From Fidelibacterota bacterium (lineage in GTDB: Bacteria > Fidelibacterota > UBA8477 > JABMPR01), in assembly GCA_018673925.1 (NCBI GenBank), contig JABHBL010000022.1, positions 304,006 through 368,005 on the forward strand: a stretch of 64,000 nucleotides of DNA, written 5' to 3'. The position numbers and the translations under genes are program-made. Positions 53,899 to 61,272 of the stretch are shown here, one piece after another (position 1 is the first letter of the stretch; each line of letters begins with the position of its first letter). The notes under the pieces are model-generated. The model made no database searches and was not told the DNA's origin. It was given only the letters and a program-made list of their open reading frames with translations.

Positions 53899-54642
53899 AT
53901 GAGTGGGATTATGCAAGACATCAATAAAAGTAGCGAACTAGATCAGATTGACCTTGAGGCTTATGAGGAATTGATGGAGTTGGTCTTCGCCTATACAGCT
54001 ACAGCACATGATTTTGGCTTTACCCACAAGATGAACAATCGTTTCACATCACTTTCAATGAACGCGTCCTTTTTAAAGCAAGCTCTTGAGAATAAAAACT
54101 ACGAAAAGGCTATAGCAAAGGCCACTCAGGTGTCCGAGTCAATCAACAACTTGGTAAAATTTTCTCAAGACCTTATGAGTACGAACCTGATAAAGGCTGA
54201 AAACCAGTTGCTCGAGGTTCCCAGCATGATATCTGATGTAATGGGAAAGCTCCTAAAACTTCCCACATTCACAGGTCTTGAAGTCAAACAGGACCTTTCC
54301 CCTGAATTGATTAATACCACCTCTAATCCAGGAGTCATCTGGATTTTTCTATACACCTTCTTGAAACATGCGAAGCGATATGAGATCAAGGGTCCCATTC
54401 TCATTAGTACTATTTATGACAAAGAGCAGAATCAGTATATTATTAAAACGGATGTAAACCAGATTGTGAAGATATCTGGTGCAAAATCAGGAGAATCAGG
54501 TCTGGTATTTCCGTCTGCAGGTGAAATGCCTTTCCGGTATCTCGCTAGAGTAATCCGCAATGTTTCCACAAAATTCGAATTGATCCATCGCGCAGAGCGC
54601 CCTTTGAGTCTAGAACTCAAACTCAATCTATCACTTCACTAG
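53899..54642 (+). CDS. Degenerate histidine-kinase-like protein
   Basis: This 247-aa protein has a DHp-like helical hairpin: 'FTHKMNNRFTSLSMNASFLKQALENKN' resembles an H-box with His43. An ATPase-like C-terminal half shows the N-box replaced ('WIFLYTFLKHAKRY' lacks the Asn) and the G-box reduced to 'SGESGLVFPSAGEMPFRYLARVI'. ATP binding is therefore doubtful. It has no sensor domain or transmembrane helix. It could be a phosphotransfer protein or an anti-regulator for the NtrC-type protein encoded just upstream. Met5 is an alternative start. Confidence 0.72.
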   Translation: MSGIMQDINKSSELDQIDLEAYEELMELVFAYTATAHDFGFTHKMNNRFTSLSMNASFLKQALENKNYEKAIAKATQVSESINNLVKFSQDLMSTNLIKAENQLLEVPSMISDVMGKLLKLPTFTGLEVKQDLSPELINTTSNPGVIWIFLYTFLKHAKRYEIKGPILISTIYDKEQNQYIIKTDVNQIVKISGAKSGESGLVFPSAGEMPFRYLARVIRNVSTKFELIHRAERPLSLELKLNLSLH

Positions 54643-55197
54643 ATTCTGGTTCATATAAACCGGTTTTTTTCACCCTATTTGGTTCATATAAACCTTTTAT
54701 TTCTTGTCAATTAATCCCACGTTTCCAAACAGAGTTACTGGTCAAGGCTCATGAAGAAGATTTAATAAATAATTTATCGGGGATTCTACCATTCCTCGAT
54801 AGAACAGCATAAAGCATTAAATTACAGCCTAGTAAACAGCATCCCCTCTTATCAATGGCTTATAAACCAAGAATAAATCTCCCTGATTTCTGCCCCTTTT
54901 GGCTTCTGCAATAGCTCTAAGTATCAGACTGGCATGAAAATTGGCTTGCTATACTCAGCCTAATCATAGTATCTTGTGTCTATTGCTTAAAGTTTTGCAT
55001 TAAGAAACTCGTGGAAATACTTTTGATTCGGCGGAGTACACTTGTAGAAGTACATCTTCGAAATTAGAAAGAATTCGCGATTGTGGAGTCTTGACACTAT
55101 CGCATATGGGGAAAATGAAATTTGCTACACTCGTTAACAATAAGGAGAATTTGTTAGCGATTAATTATATGGTAAATGTTTAGGAAGGAATTGTCTC
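54643..55197. other. 555-base intergenic region with tandem terminator-like repeats
   Basis: TGGTTCATATAAACC occurs at 54647-54661 and again at 54680-54694. The first is followed by CGG and a run of seven Ts, the second by TTTTATTTC, so they look like duplicated weak terminators for the kinase-like gene. Further on, TGGCATG-AAAA-TTGGC at 54930-54945 is one base off the sigma-54 consensus core. TTGACA at about 55093 could be a -35 for the lipoprotein gene. I see no other gene. Confidence 0.5.
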
Positions 55198-55818
55198 ATG
55201 AAACAAGGAAATTGGTTGCGGATTACAGTACTGATCCTCGCGGTTTCAGTACTCCATTTCTGCTCTGTAAATCCGTTAGCACCAGAGGTTGATGGTGGAA
55301 TGTCATTGGAGAATGGAATACCGCTAGATCAGATCACCTGGGCAAAATGGAACCCAGAAGTTATTGCTGAACTTGAAGCAGAGCTAGATGGAGCGTTGCC
55401 TCGAAGAGCTCGAGGATTTGAATCCAAGAAAATACGTAATCACGAAGGTGGAACTGTCGGTGGCAGGAAGACATTTGGTAATGTAGTTGAGGTGCCCGAA
55501 TATGCCTTCGATGAGAATAAATTAGATATAAGTGTTCGTGTACTCAACATGGACAGAGGTGGACAGTCTGGTGCTGGTGTAGAATTTTTACCAAGCAGAA
55601 ACTATGATGCCGATATGAATATTACCCTCAGTTGGGATTTTCTCGATGTAGAAGACGACGACTGGGAAACGCTTAACCTACAGCCCTACTATAGTGAAGA
55701 CCAAGGTGTAACGTGGTCCCCTGTAGAAGCGTATAGTGTTGATGGTGATAATAGAACTATCAATTTTTCTATTGATCATTTCACACAGTATGGGTGGGCT
55801 CTGGACGAGGATGATTAA
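55198..55818 (+). CDS. Lipoprotein of unknown function
   Basis: The ATG has AGGAAGGAA upstream. The 206-aa product has a lipoprotein-like signal with Cys22 ('LAVSVLHFC') and then a linker region with an Arg-rich patch ('DGALPRRARGFESKKIRNHEGG'). The C-terminal 110 residues are beta-rich and acidic ('DISVRVLNMDRGGQSGAGVEFLP', 'NITLSWDFLDVEDDDWETLNL', 'YSEDQGVTWSPVEAYSVDGDNRTINFSIDHFTQYG'). That pattern is shared by FCB surface lipoproteins with a ZU5-like or immunoglobulin-like fold. No enzymatic motif is seen. The TPR gene follows after 68 bases. Confidence 0.75.
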   Translation: MKQGNWLRITVLILAVSVLHFCSVNPLAPEVDGGMSLENGIPLDQITWAKWNPEVIAELEAELDGALPRRARGFESKKIRNHEGGTVGGRKTFGNVVEVPEYAFDENKLDISVRVLNMDRGGQSGAGVEFLPSRNYDADMNITLSWDFLDVEDDDWETLNLQPYYSEDQGVTWSPVEAYSVDGDNRTINFSIDHFTQYGWALDEDD

Positions 55819-55886
55819 GAGAGCCATAAAACGTGTCAAACTATTTACTACTATGCAAACACACATAAATAAAGAAGACATAAATT

Positions 55887-57125
55887 ATGGGTGACAAAAA
55901 TTTACAATCATTCTTAAGTGCCGTTCACAAGCTGGCAGTTGAAAGATGTGGGCAAGATTTTGCCGACTATCTGATTCGTCTGCGTAGCGAACGTGAAAGG
56001 CTCCTAAAGAAGAGTTGGAAGAAAACCACCCCTGAGAATCTGGGGAGTAAGAGTGAAGTTTTCCGCGAGATCGACTTTGATACGATCCAACTTCATTCCT
56101 CCAAGTTCCTGGACGAAAGGCAGTATCTTGAGCTGCTCTACGAAATTGCGAAGATTGCCATCCCCTATGGCCAATTTCATAAGGCTCAACAACTACTTCT
56201 ACTTTTGAAGGATCATCGCGATTTATTAAAGGATGATCATTTCGCCGTACAGGTCCACCAGCGTCTGGGTGATATTTCTTTCTATCTATCAGATTTCAAT
56301 ACAAGCTTAACAGAATATGAGCTTTGTATGGATTATTATAAAAAGCTCAAGAATCCTCAACGACTTGCCAGGATCATGCTTTCAATTAGTGTTGTTCTTG
56401 TTGAGAAGGGTGAGGTCGAAAAGGCTGAGAACCTGATGCAGGAGGCCAAAGCACTGGCCACAGAGTATCAACTCAACAAAGTGTTGATTAAAATCAACAT
56501 GAACCTTGGCAATATTTACCATATGAAGGGATCCTATGACGATTCATTGAACCACTTGAAGCAAACTTTAGAACTTCTTGGTGAAAATGATGATAGTTCC
56601 CTTAGAGCCAGAATTCTGCACAACATCGGGCTTGCCTACAAGGCCAAGCACGAGGATACGAAAGCATTGGACATCTTTAACGAGAGTATCGATCTTTCTA
56701 CTACTGCAGAAAACAACTATATGAAGAGCCTCACTTACCTGGAAAAATCTGAAATATTGTATCGCAATGATGATCTGTCAGCTGGAACAGCACTGGCTAC
56801 ATCTGCTTTTCAGGCATTTTCACAGTTTGGTGACCGCCTCAGTATGGGTGAAACCTACAAGATCCTTGGTATGATTTCTGGAAAACGGAAGAAATACCGA
56901 ACTGCACAGGCATTCCTGGAAAACAGTCTTAGAATATGTCGAGACCATAACAAACCCTTGAATGTTGGTCAAACACAGGTCGAGCTAGCCCATCTCTTTG
57001 TTGATCAGGGAGAAACTGGAAAAGCTATAGACCTACTAAAAGATGCTAAAGCGAGTTTCGTGGATATGCATGCATTGGATAGAGTCACTGAAGTTGAGGG
57101 AGAGCTATCTGCCTTAACGAAGTAA
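55887..57125 (+). CDS. Tetratricopeptide-repeat protein
   Basis: This 412-aa protein has no signal peptide or transmembrane helix. From about residue 75 it consists of 34-residue TPR units, e.g. 'VHQRLGDISFYLSDFNTSLTEYELCMDYYKKL', 'INMNLGNIYHMKGSYDDSLNHLKQTLELLG' and 'ILHNIGLAYKAKHEDTKALDIFNESIDLS'. The same architecture is found in Rap-like and MalT-like sensor scaffolds. It has no DNA-binding or enzymatic domain. It lies between the lipoprotein gene and a hybrid kinase in a signalling region, so a cytoplasmic adaptor role is likely but inferred. Confidence 0.85.
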   Translation: MGDKNLQSFLSAVHKLAVERCGQDFADYLIRLRSERERLLKKSWKKTTPENLGSKSEVFREIDFDTIQLHSSKFLDERQYLELLYEIAKIAIPYGQFHKAQQLLLLLKDHRDLLKDDHFAVQVHQRLGDISFYLSDFNTSLTEYELCMDYYKKLKNPQRLARIMLSISVVLVEKGEVEKAENLMQEAKALATEYQLNKVLIKINMNLGNIYHMKGSYDDSLNHLKQTLELLGENDDSSLRARILHNIGLAYKAKHEDTKALDIFNESIDLSTTAENNYMKSLTYLEKSEILYRNDDLSAGTALATSAFQAFSQFGDRLSMGETYKILGMISGKRKKYRTAQAFLENSLRICRDHNKPLNVGQTQVELAHLFVDQGETGKAIDLLKDAKASFVDMHALDRVTEVEGELSALTK

Positions 57126-57138
57126 CGTTCCAAGCTGT

Positions 57139-57217
57139 ACCTGCGGAAACGGCAATTAGTTAGCAGTTATCAGACCTACCCCAAGCGCGATATCGTGTTT
57201 CGGGTGGGTCTGCAGGT
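57139..57217. other. Two-tier inverted repeat between TPR and hybrid-kinase genes
   Basis: ACCTGC (57139-57144) pairs with GCAGGT (57212-57217), and inside it CAGACCTACCC (57171-) pairs with GGGTGGGTCTG (to 57212) with one wobble. The inner loop holds the palindrome CGATATCG. The two helices share a base, so they may be alternatives. It may be a terminator or attenuator; there is no long T-run. Confidence 0.45.
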
Positions 57218-57344
57218 TTCAGCTTCAACTTGTATTCTATCAGCTTCGGCAAGGTAATCTCTTGCTTAATAATATTAAAAAGTCAAATTATCCAATGATC
57301 AGACTGCTAACATGCAGTCTGTTTAACCATTTATAAGGTAGGCA

Positions 57345-58811
57345 ATGGAGCCTCAAGACAACAAACTAAGCTTTCAGGATGTCCTGGATCATTTGACGGA
57401 TATGATCGCCTTAACGGATAAAGATTATCGCATCATTGATGCAAATCGATCGGCCAATATCATTATTGGGCAGGGAAATGAGCTTGCCGGTCAAAAATGT
57501 CATAAGGTGATTCATGATAAGGATACTCCCTGCGACAACTGTCCCTTACCCGAATCCCTGGAATCAGGGAGCCTGATAAACTCTAATTATTTTGATGAGC
57601 GCTACGGAGAATTCTTTGAAGAACGCACCCATCCAATTGTTGACGAAGATGATCAGTTTAAAGGATTCATTATCAGTGTGCGCAACATTAGTGATATTCG
57701 TGCCGCTGAAGATGAATCTGCTCAGTCCAGAAGACTAGCGTCCATTGGCAAATTAACGGCAGGGGCAGCACACGACTTTAATAATGTCATGGCAGAGCTA
57801 ATGGGTCAGATTCGATCCATTAAAAAAACAGCTGTGGATCCAACACTGATAAAGCAGTTAGAAATACTTGAAGGGTCAACCAGAACGGGGTCTGACACCA
57901 TTCGACGAATGCTTGATTTTGCCAGTGGTGGTCGGGTCACTGAAAAGGAGAATTTGGAAACAGCTGGTCTCATGCAAAACGTAGTCTATATGACTCAAGC
58001 CAGATGGATGGAAGTAGAACAAAAAGAAGGCATCATAATTTCAACTATTAGTGATTTTGAACCTGAATTGTACATAGCAGGTAGTAAATCTGAAATTATC
58101 AATGCCGTTACCAATCTGATTTTTAATGGAGTTGATGCCATGCCTGATGGTGGCGTTCTCACCCTTTCTACTTCTGAACAAAATGGCAAAGTTTTTATTA
58201 GCGTCCAGGATACAGGAACCGGCATGACTGAAGAGGTACGTAATCGTATTTTTGATCCCTTCTTCAGCACAAAGGGTAGTTCTGGTACTGGCCTTGGTTT
58301 GAGTGAGGTTTATGGAACCATCAAACGGCATGATGGGGAGATTCTGGTTGAAAGTGAAGTCGGTGTTGGAACAAAGATCAGCCTCGTTTTCGATAGGGTT
58401 GAAGCCATGTCAGTGGAACTACCAGTTCAAGCCATCGAGGTCCCTCCTATCAGAATCCTGGCTGTGGATGACAATGAATTCATTACAGAGATGCTTACCG
58501 AACTACTTACAGATGAAGGGCATACCGTTGCTACCTACACGTCCACAACTGAGGCATACGCCGAATTTACAAAGAATGATTATGATTTAGTTATCACCGA
58601 TATGGAAATGCCTGAAATGGGTGGTAGGGAGTTTGCAGAATTGATTAAATCAAAACGACCAGATATGCCCATTTTGCTGTTGTCAGGATGGCCGATATTC
58701 CTTGAGGAAGAACCAAACCTGGCAGAATTCATTGATTTCGCCCTGGCTAAACCCTTTACAGTCGAAGATATTCAAAATGTAATTTTACAGGCTCTAAGGC
58801 TAGGCGACTAA
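57345..58811 (+). CDS. PAS-histidine kinase-receiver hybrid
   Basis: The 488-aa soluble protein has a PAS domain (about 10-118) containing a cysteine cluster 'KCHKVIHDKDTPCDNCPLP', suggestive of a bound metal or redox centre. A DHp domain with His in 'TAGAAHDFNNVMAEL' (about 143) follows, then an HATPase domain ('LIFNGVDAMPDGG', 'DTGTGM', 'GSSGTGLGLSEV') and a C-terminal receiver with Asp in 'LVITDMEMPEMGG'. It lacks transmembrane helices, so it senses an internal signal. It may feed phosphate to the receiver protein or the NtrC-type activator nearby. Confidence 0.93.
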   Translation: MEPQDNKLSFQDVLDHLTDMIALTDKDYRIIDANRSANIIIGQGNELAGQKCHKVIHDKDTPCDNCPLPESLESGSLINSNYFDERYGEFFEERTHPIVDEDDQFKGFIISVRNISDIRAAEDESAQSRRLASIGKLTAGAAHDFNNVMAELMGQIRSIKKTAVDPTLIKQLEILEGSTRTGSDTIRRMLDFASGGRVTEKENLETAGLMQNVVYMTQARWMEVEQKEGIIISTISDFEPELYIAGSKSEIINAVTNLIFNGVDAMPDGGVLTLSTSEQNGKVFISVQDTGTGMTEEVRNRIFDPFFSTKGSSGTGLGLSEVYGTIKRHDGEILVESEVGVGTKISLVFDRVEAMSVELPVQAIEVPPIRILAVDDNEFITEMLTELLTDEGHTVATYTSTTEAYAEFTKNDYDLVITDMEMPEMGGREFAELIKSKRPDMPILLLSGWPIFLEEEPNLAEFIDFALAKPFTVEDIQNVILQALRLGD

Positions 58812-58813
58812 TT

Positions 58814-59938
58814 TTACTCATTTTTAACTAATTTTATCATTTCAGAACCAGCCAGGAGGAAGGCACCTCCACCATAGGCATGGGTATCATCAAAGGTGAC
58901 ATCTCTGGGATCCATGCCAATATCCTGTACCCAACCAATCTTGCCATCTCCATGAACGGCACGATTTAGAGCAGACCAGCCATTTTCAACAATTGGCTGA
59001 TAGTCATCTTTTTCCAGATAGCCTTGATTAATCCCCCAGGCCAAGGCATAAACAATAAATCCACTGCCACTGCTCTCCGGGTTAGGATATTCCTCAGAAT
59101 CCAGAAGACTTGAGCGCCAGAAGCCATCAGCGCCCTGTAGGTCTTTCAATGAAAAGGCCAGTGTCTTGAATAATTCTACATATGATTCGCGTTGTTTATC
59201 CTTTTCAGGCAGGTTGGCAATTATTCGTGGTAAGCCTGCGATAACCCAACCGTTTCCCCTCGACCAAAACACCTTTTCACCATTCTTGGAGCGTCTATAG
59301 AAATAGCGCTGATCACGGAAAAATAAACCATCATTACGATCAAAAAGATATTCAGCAGTGTCCCAATACATCTGATGTAAATACCTGTGATACTTCTTAT
59401 TACCAGTCACTGTACCTAGCTGAGCTAATGTGGGAGGTGACATAAATAGAGCATCACACCACCACCAGTCCTCTCTACCAGGCAAAGGTTTGGCTATTAA
59501 TTGGTCATAAACGCTTTTCACAGCCTTCAGGTGGCTTTTATTCTTGGTTTTAGTGTATAGACTCAGGTACACCGATCCACAGGCGTGATCATCGGCATGA
59601 CGTAACCTAGGACCCAGCGTATAATTGTTTGACTCGGCCCATGTGGAAGCTTTGGCGTAGTAAAAATCGTCTTGAGTTGCATTATATGCGGCCACAACAC
59701 CGATGTAGAATGAAGCCGGAACCCATCCATTCGAGTAGTCCCGATTGGTACTACTATGGTGACTGGGATTCTCAAATTGATATTGAGCGACGCTCCTCAT
59801 CTGGACTTTGATATCATCTACTTTGTCGATCTGATCCCGACTGAGATAGTTTTGTCCCACCACCGTTGAAAGTGTCAGAACGAAACATACCATCCGGATG
59901 CAATTCCTTTTGATACATAGTTCAAGTTGGTCAATCAT
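58814..59938 (-). CDS. GH88/GH105-like unsaturated glycuronyl hydrolase
   Basis: The 374-aa protein has a signal-like hydrophobic N-terminus ('MVCFVLTLSTVVGQ') and an (alpha/alpha)6-barrel of the GH88/GH105 type. Marks are 'RHADDHACGSVYLSLY', 'WWWCDALFMSPPTLAQLG' (the catalytic Asp of GH105 lies in this motif) and 'VFWSRGNGWVIAGLPRI'. Such enzymes remove the unsaturated uronic acid left by polysaccharide lyases, as on rhamnogalacturonan. Its ATG overlaps the FadR-type regulator stop (ATGA), so the two are co-translated. It is probably exported. Confidence 0.9.
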   Translation of the reverse strand: MIDQLELCIKRNCIRMVCFVLTLSTVVGQNYLSRDQIDKVDDIKVQMRSVAQYQFENPSHHSSTNRDYSNGWVPASFYIGVVAAYNATQDDFYYAKASTWAESNNYTLGPRLRHADDHACGSVYLSLYTKTKNKSHLKAVKSVYDQLIAKPLPGREDWWWCDALFMSPPTLAQLGTVTGNKKYHRYLHQMYWDTAEYLFDRNDGLFFRDQRYFYRRSKNGEKVFWSRGNGWVIAGLPRIIANLPEKDKQRESYVELFKTLAFSLKDLQGADGFWRSSLLDSEEYPNPESSGSGFIVYALAWGINQGYLEKDDYQPIVENGWSALNRAVHGDGKIGWVQDIGMDPRDVTFDDTHAYGGGAFLLAGSEMIKLVKNE

Positions 59939-60666
59939 GTTTTGCTACTTATTTTATTCAAACAAATTAACTCATATTCTTCAGTCCCATGTAAATGCCT
60001 GATCATAGCTTCACTGGCACCACCACCATCCTGATCACGAATTGCTTTTAGAAGCTGCTCATAGGACTCAATCGCTTCGCTCTTGGCCGCATCAACCTTT
60101 TTGTATACAATTGTCCTGATGGAAGGTATCAATCTAAGGATTGGTGCCATCTGAAGTACTATGATTGGATTTTTTGCGGCCTCACAAATTGTGAGATGGA
60201 AATTTTGATCAAACTCACTTTGTTGATCTGCATTTTGATTGTCATTTTTCATAAAGTCGGAAAGATTATCCTCCAATTTCTTAACATCTATCTCATCACG
60301 ATTAGCTGCAGCCAACCAAGCAATTTGCGGCTCAAACATTTTTCTTAGCTCTTGAACTTTTAGTATAAGGGCATCATCAAGGTTCATTTGCAGATATTGA
60401 CTCATAGGTTTCACAACATTGGTCAAATTGTATTCACTTACATAAATTCCACTCCCCTTGCGGATAGATATCAACCCCTGAATACTCAACATTTGCAAAG
60501 CCTCTCGTAAAGCAGTCCGACTCACACCAAACATTTCACACATTTCTTTTTCAGTTGGCAGTTTATCACCTGGAACAAATTTCTTTTGGAGAATGGATTC
60601 CTCAATCTCACTTTGAATTTTGCTGCTCAGCGTTTCTGTGTTGCCCACCCTCGAAAATGTGTACAT
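59935..60666 (-). CDS. FadR-subfamily GntR transcription regulator
   Basis: The 243-aa protein has a winged helix at 10-80 ('FVPGDKLPTEKEMCEMFGVSRTALREALQMLSIQGLISIRKGSGIYVSE') and a C-terminal all-helical FCD ligand-binding domain ('LRKMFEPQIAWLAAANRDE', 'FHLTICEAAKNPIIVLQM', 'LLKAIRDQDGGGASEAMIRHL'). FCD regulators commonly respond to uronates or other organic acids, which suits the co-translated GH105-like enzyme. GGAG lies eight bases before the ATG. A consensus operator is found 127 bases upstream. Confidence 0.94.
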   Translation of the reverse strand: MYTFSRVGNTETLSSKIQSEIEESILQKKFVPGDKLPTEKEMCEMFGVSRTALREALQMLSIQGLISIRKGSGIYVSEYNLTNVVKPMSQYLQMNLDDALILKVQELRKMFEPQIAWLAAANRDEIDVKKLEDNLSDFMKNDNQNADQQSEFDQNFHLTICEAAKNPIIVLQMAPILRLIPSIRTIVYKKVDAAKSEAIESYEQLLKAIRDQDGGGASEAMIRHLHGTEEYELICLNKISSKT

Positions 60667-60792
60667 TTCTTATTCTCCAGAATTATTGGTCTGATTTCAA
60701 TTCTAACAAATCTGATGTGATCATATGGGCAATTATCTTTGACATGGTGACATCCTTTACTCAATTGTGTCATAATATGCGGGACAAATAAT

Positions 60793-60803
60793 TTGTCATA
60801 CAA
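60793..60803. promoter_or_regulatory. FadR-type operator upstream of regulator/GH105 operon
   Basis: TTGTCATACAA matches the FadR-subfamily consensus TNGTNNNACNA at every fixed position. The overlapping ACAAATAATTTGT is a second inverted repeat. The position upstream of the regulator start suggests autoregulation together with the hydrolase gene. Confidence 0.6.
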
Positions 60804-60897
60804 ATCTAAAATAGAACGTGTTTTGCCAGAATAAAAGAGTTGAAAAATATTTGGATAGAGAAATCACCTCTACCATCAAGAGGATATTATGTTCCTG

Positions 60898-61272
60898 CTA
60901 AGCTTTGATATGCTTTTCCAAAGAGGCAATCAATTCGCCGCTCATGATAGGCTTTGTGAAATATTCTACTGCTCCTGCTTCCAACGCCTCTTCTCGTATA
61001 TGTGGGAAAGCGTGTGCGGTAAGTACAATACACTTTGGATTCACAGGATATTTTTCACACACATGTTTTATCAAATCTATACCGTTTTCTCCACCAGGAA
61101 GTGAAATGTCAACAATAGCCACCTGAAATTCATTGTTTGAGAGCACCTTTTTTGCTTCTGCTACGGTTGCAACGACCTCAAGATCAAAGCGTTCTTCAAG
61201 AATGATGGTATAGTATTGCTGAGATGAAATGTCGTCTTCAACAATGAGTACTCTGGATTGCTCTTTATCCAT
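60898..61272 (-). CDS. Response regulator receiver protein
   Basis: The real start is the ATG at 61272, preceded by AAGGATGAAAATC and overlapping the kinase stop (ATGGATAA). It gives 124 aa, entirely one receiver domain. Visible residues are the acidic pair in 'VLIVEDDISSQ', the phospho-acceptor Asp in 'VAIVDISLPGGENG', Thr in 'CIVLTAHAF' and Lys in 'EYFTKPIMSGEL'. There is no output domain. The overlap with the kinase gene makes it the kinase's likely direct substrate. Confidence 0.92.
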   Translation of the reverse strand: MDKEQSRVLIVEDDISSQQYYTIILEERFDLEVVATVAEAKKVLSNNEFQVAIVDISLPGGENGIDLIKHVCEKYPVNPKCIVLTAHAFPHIREEALEAGAVEYFTKPIMSGELIASLEKHIKA

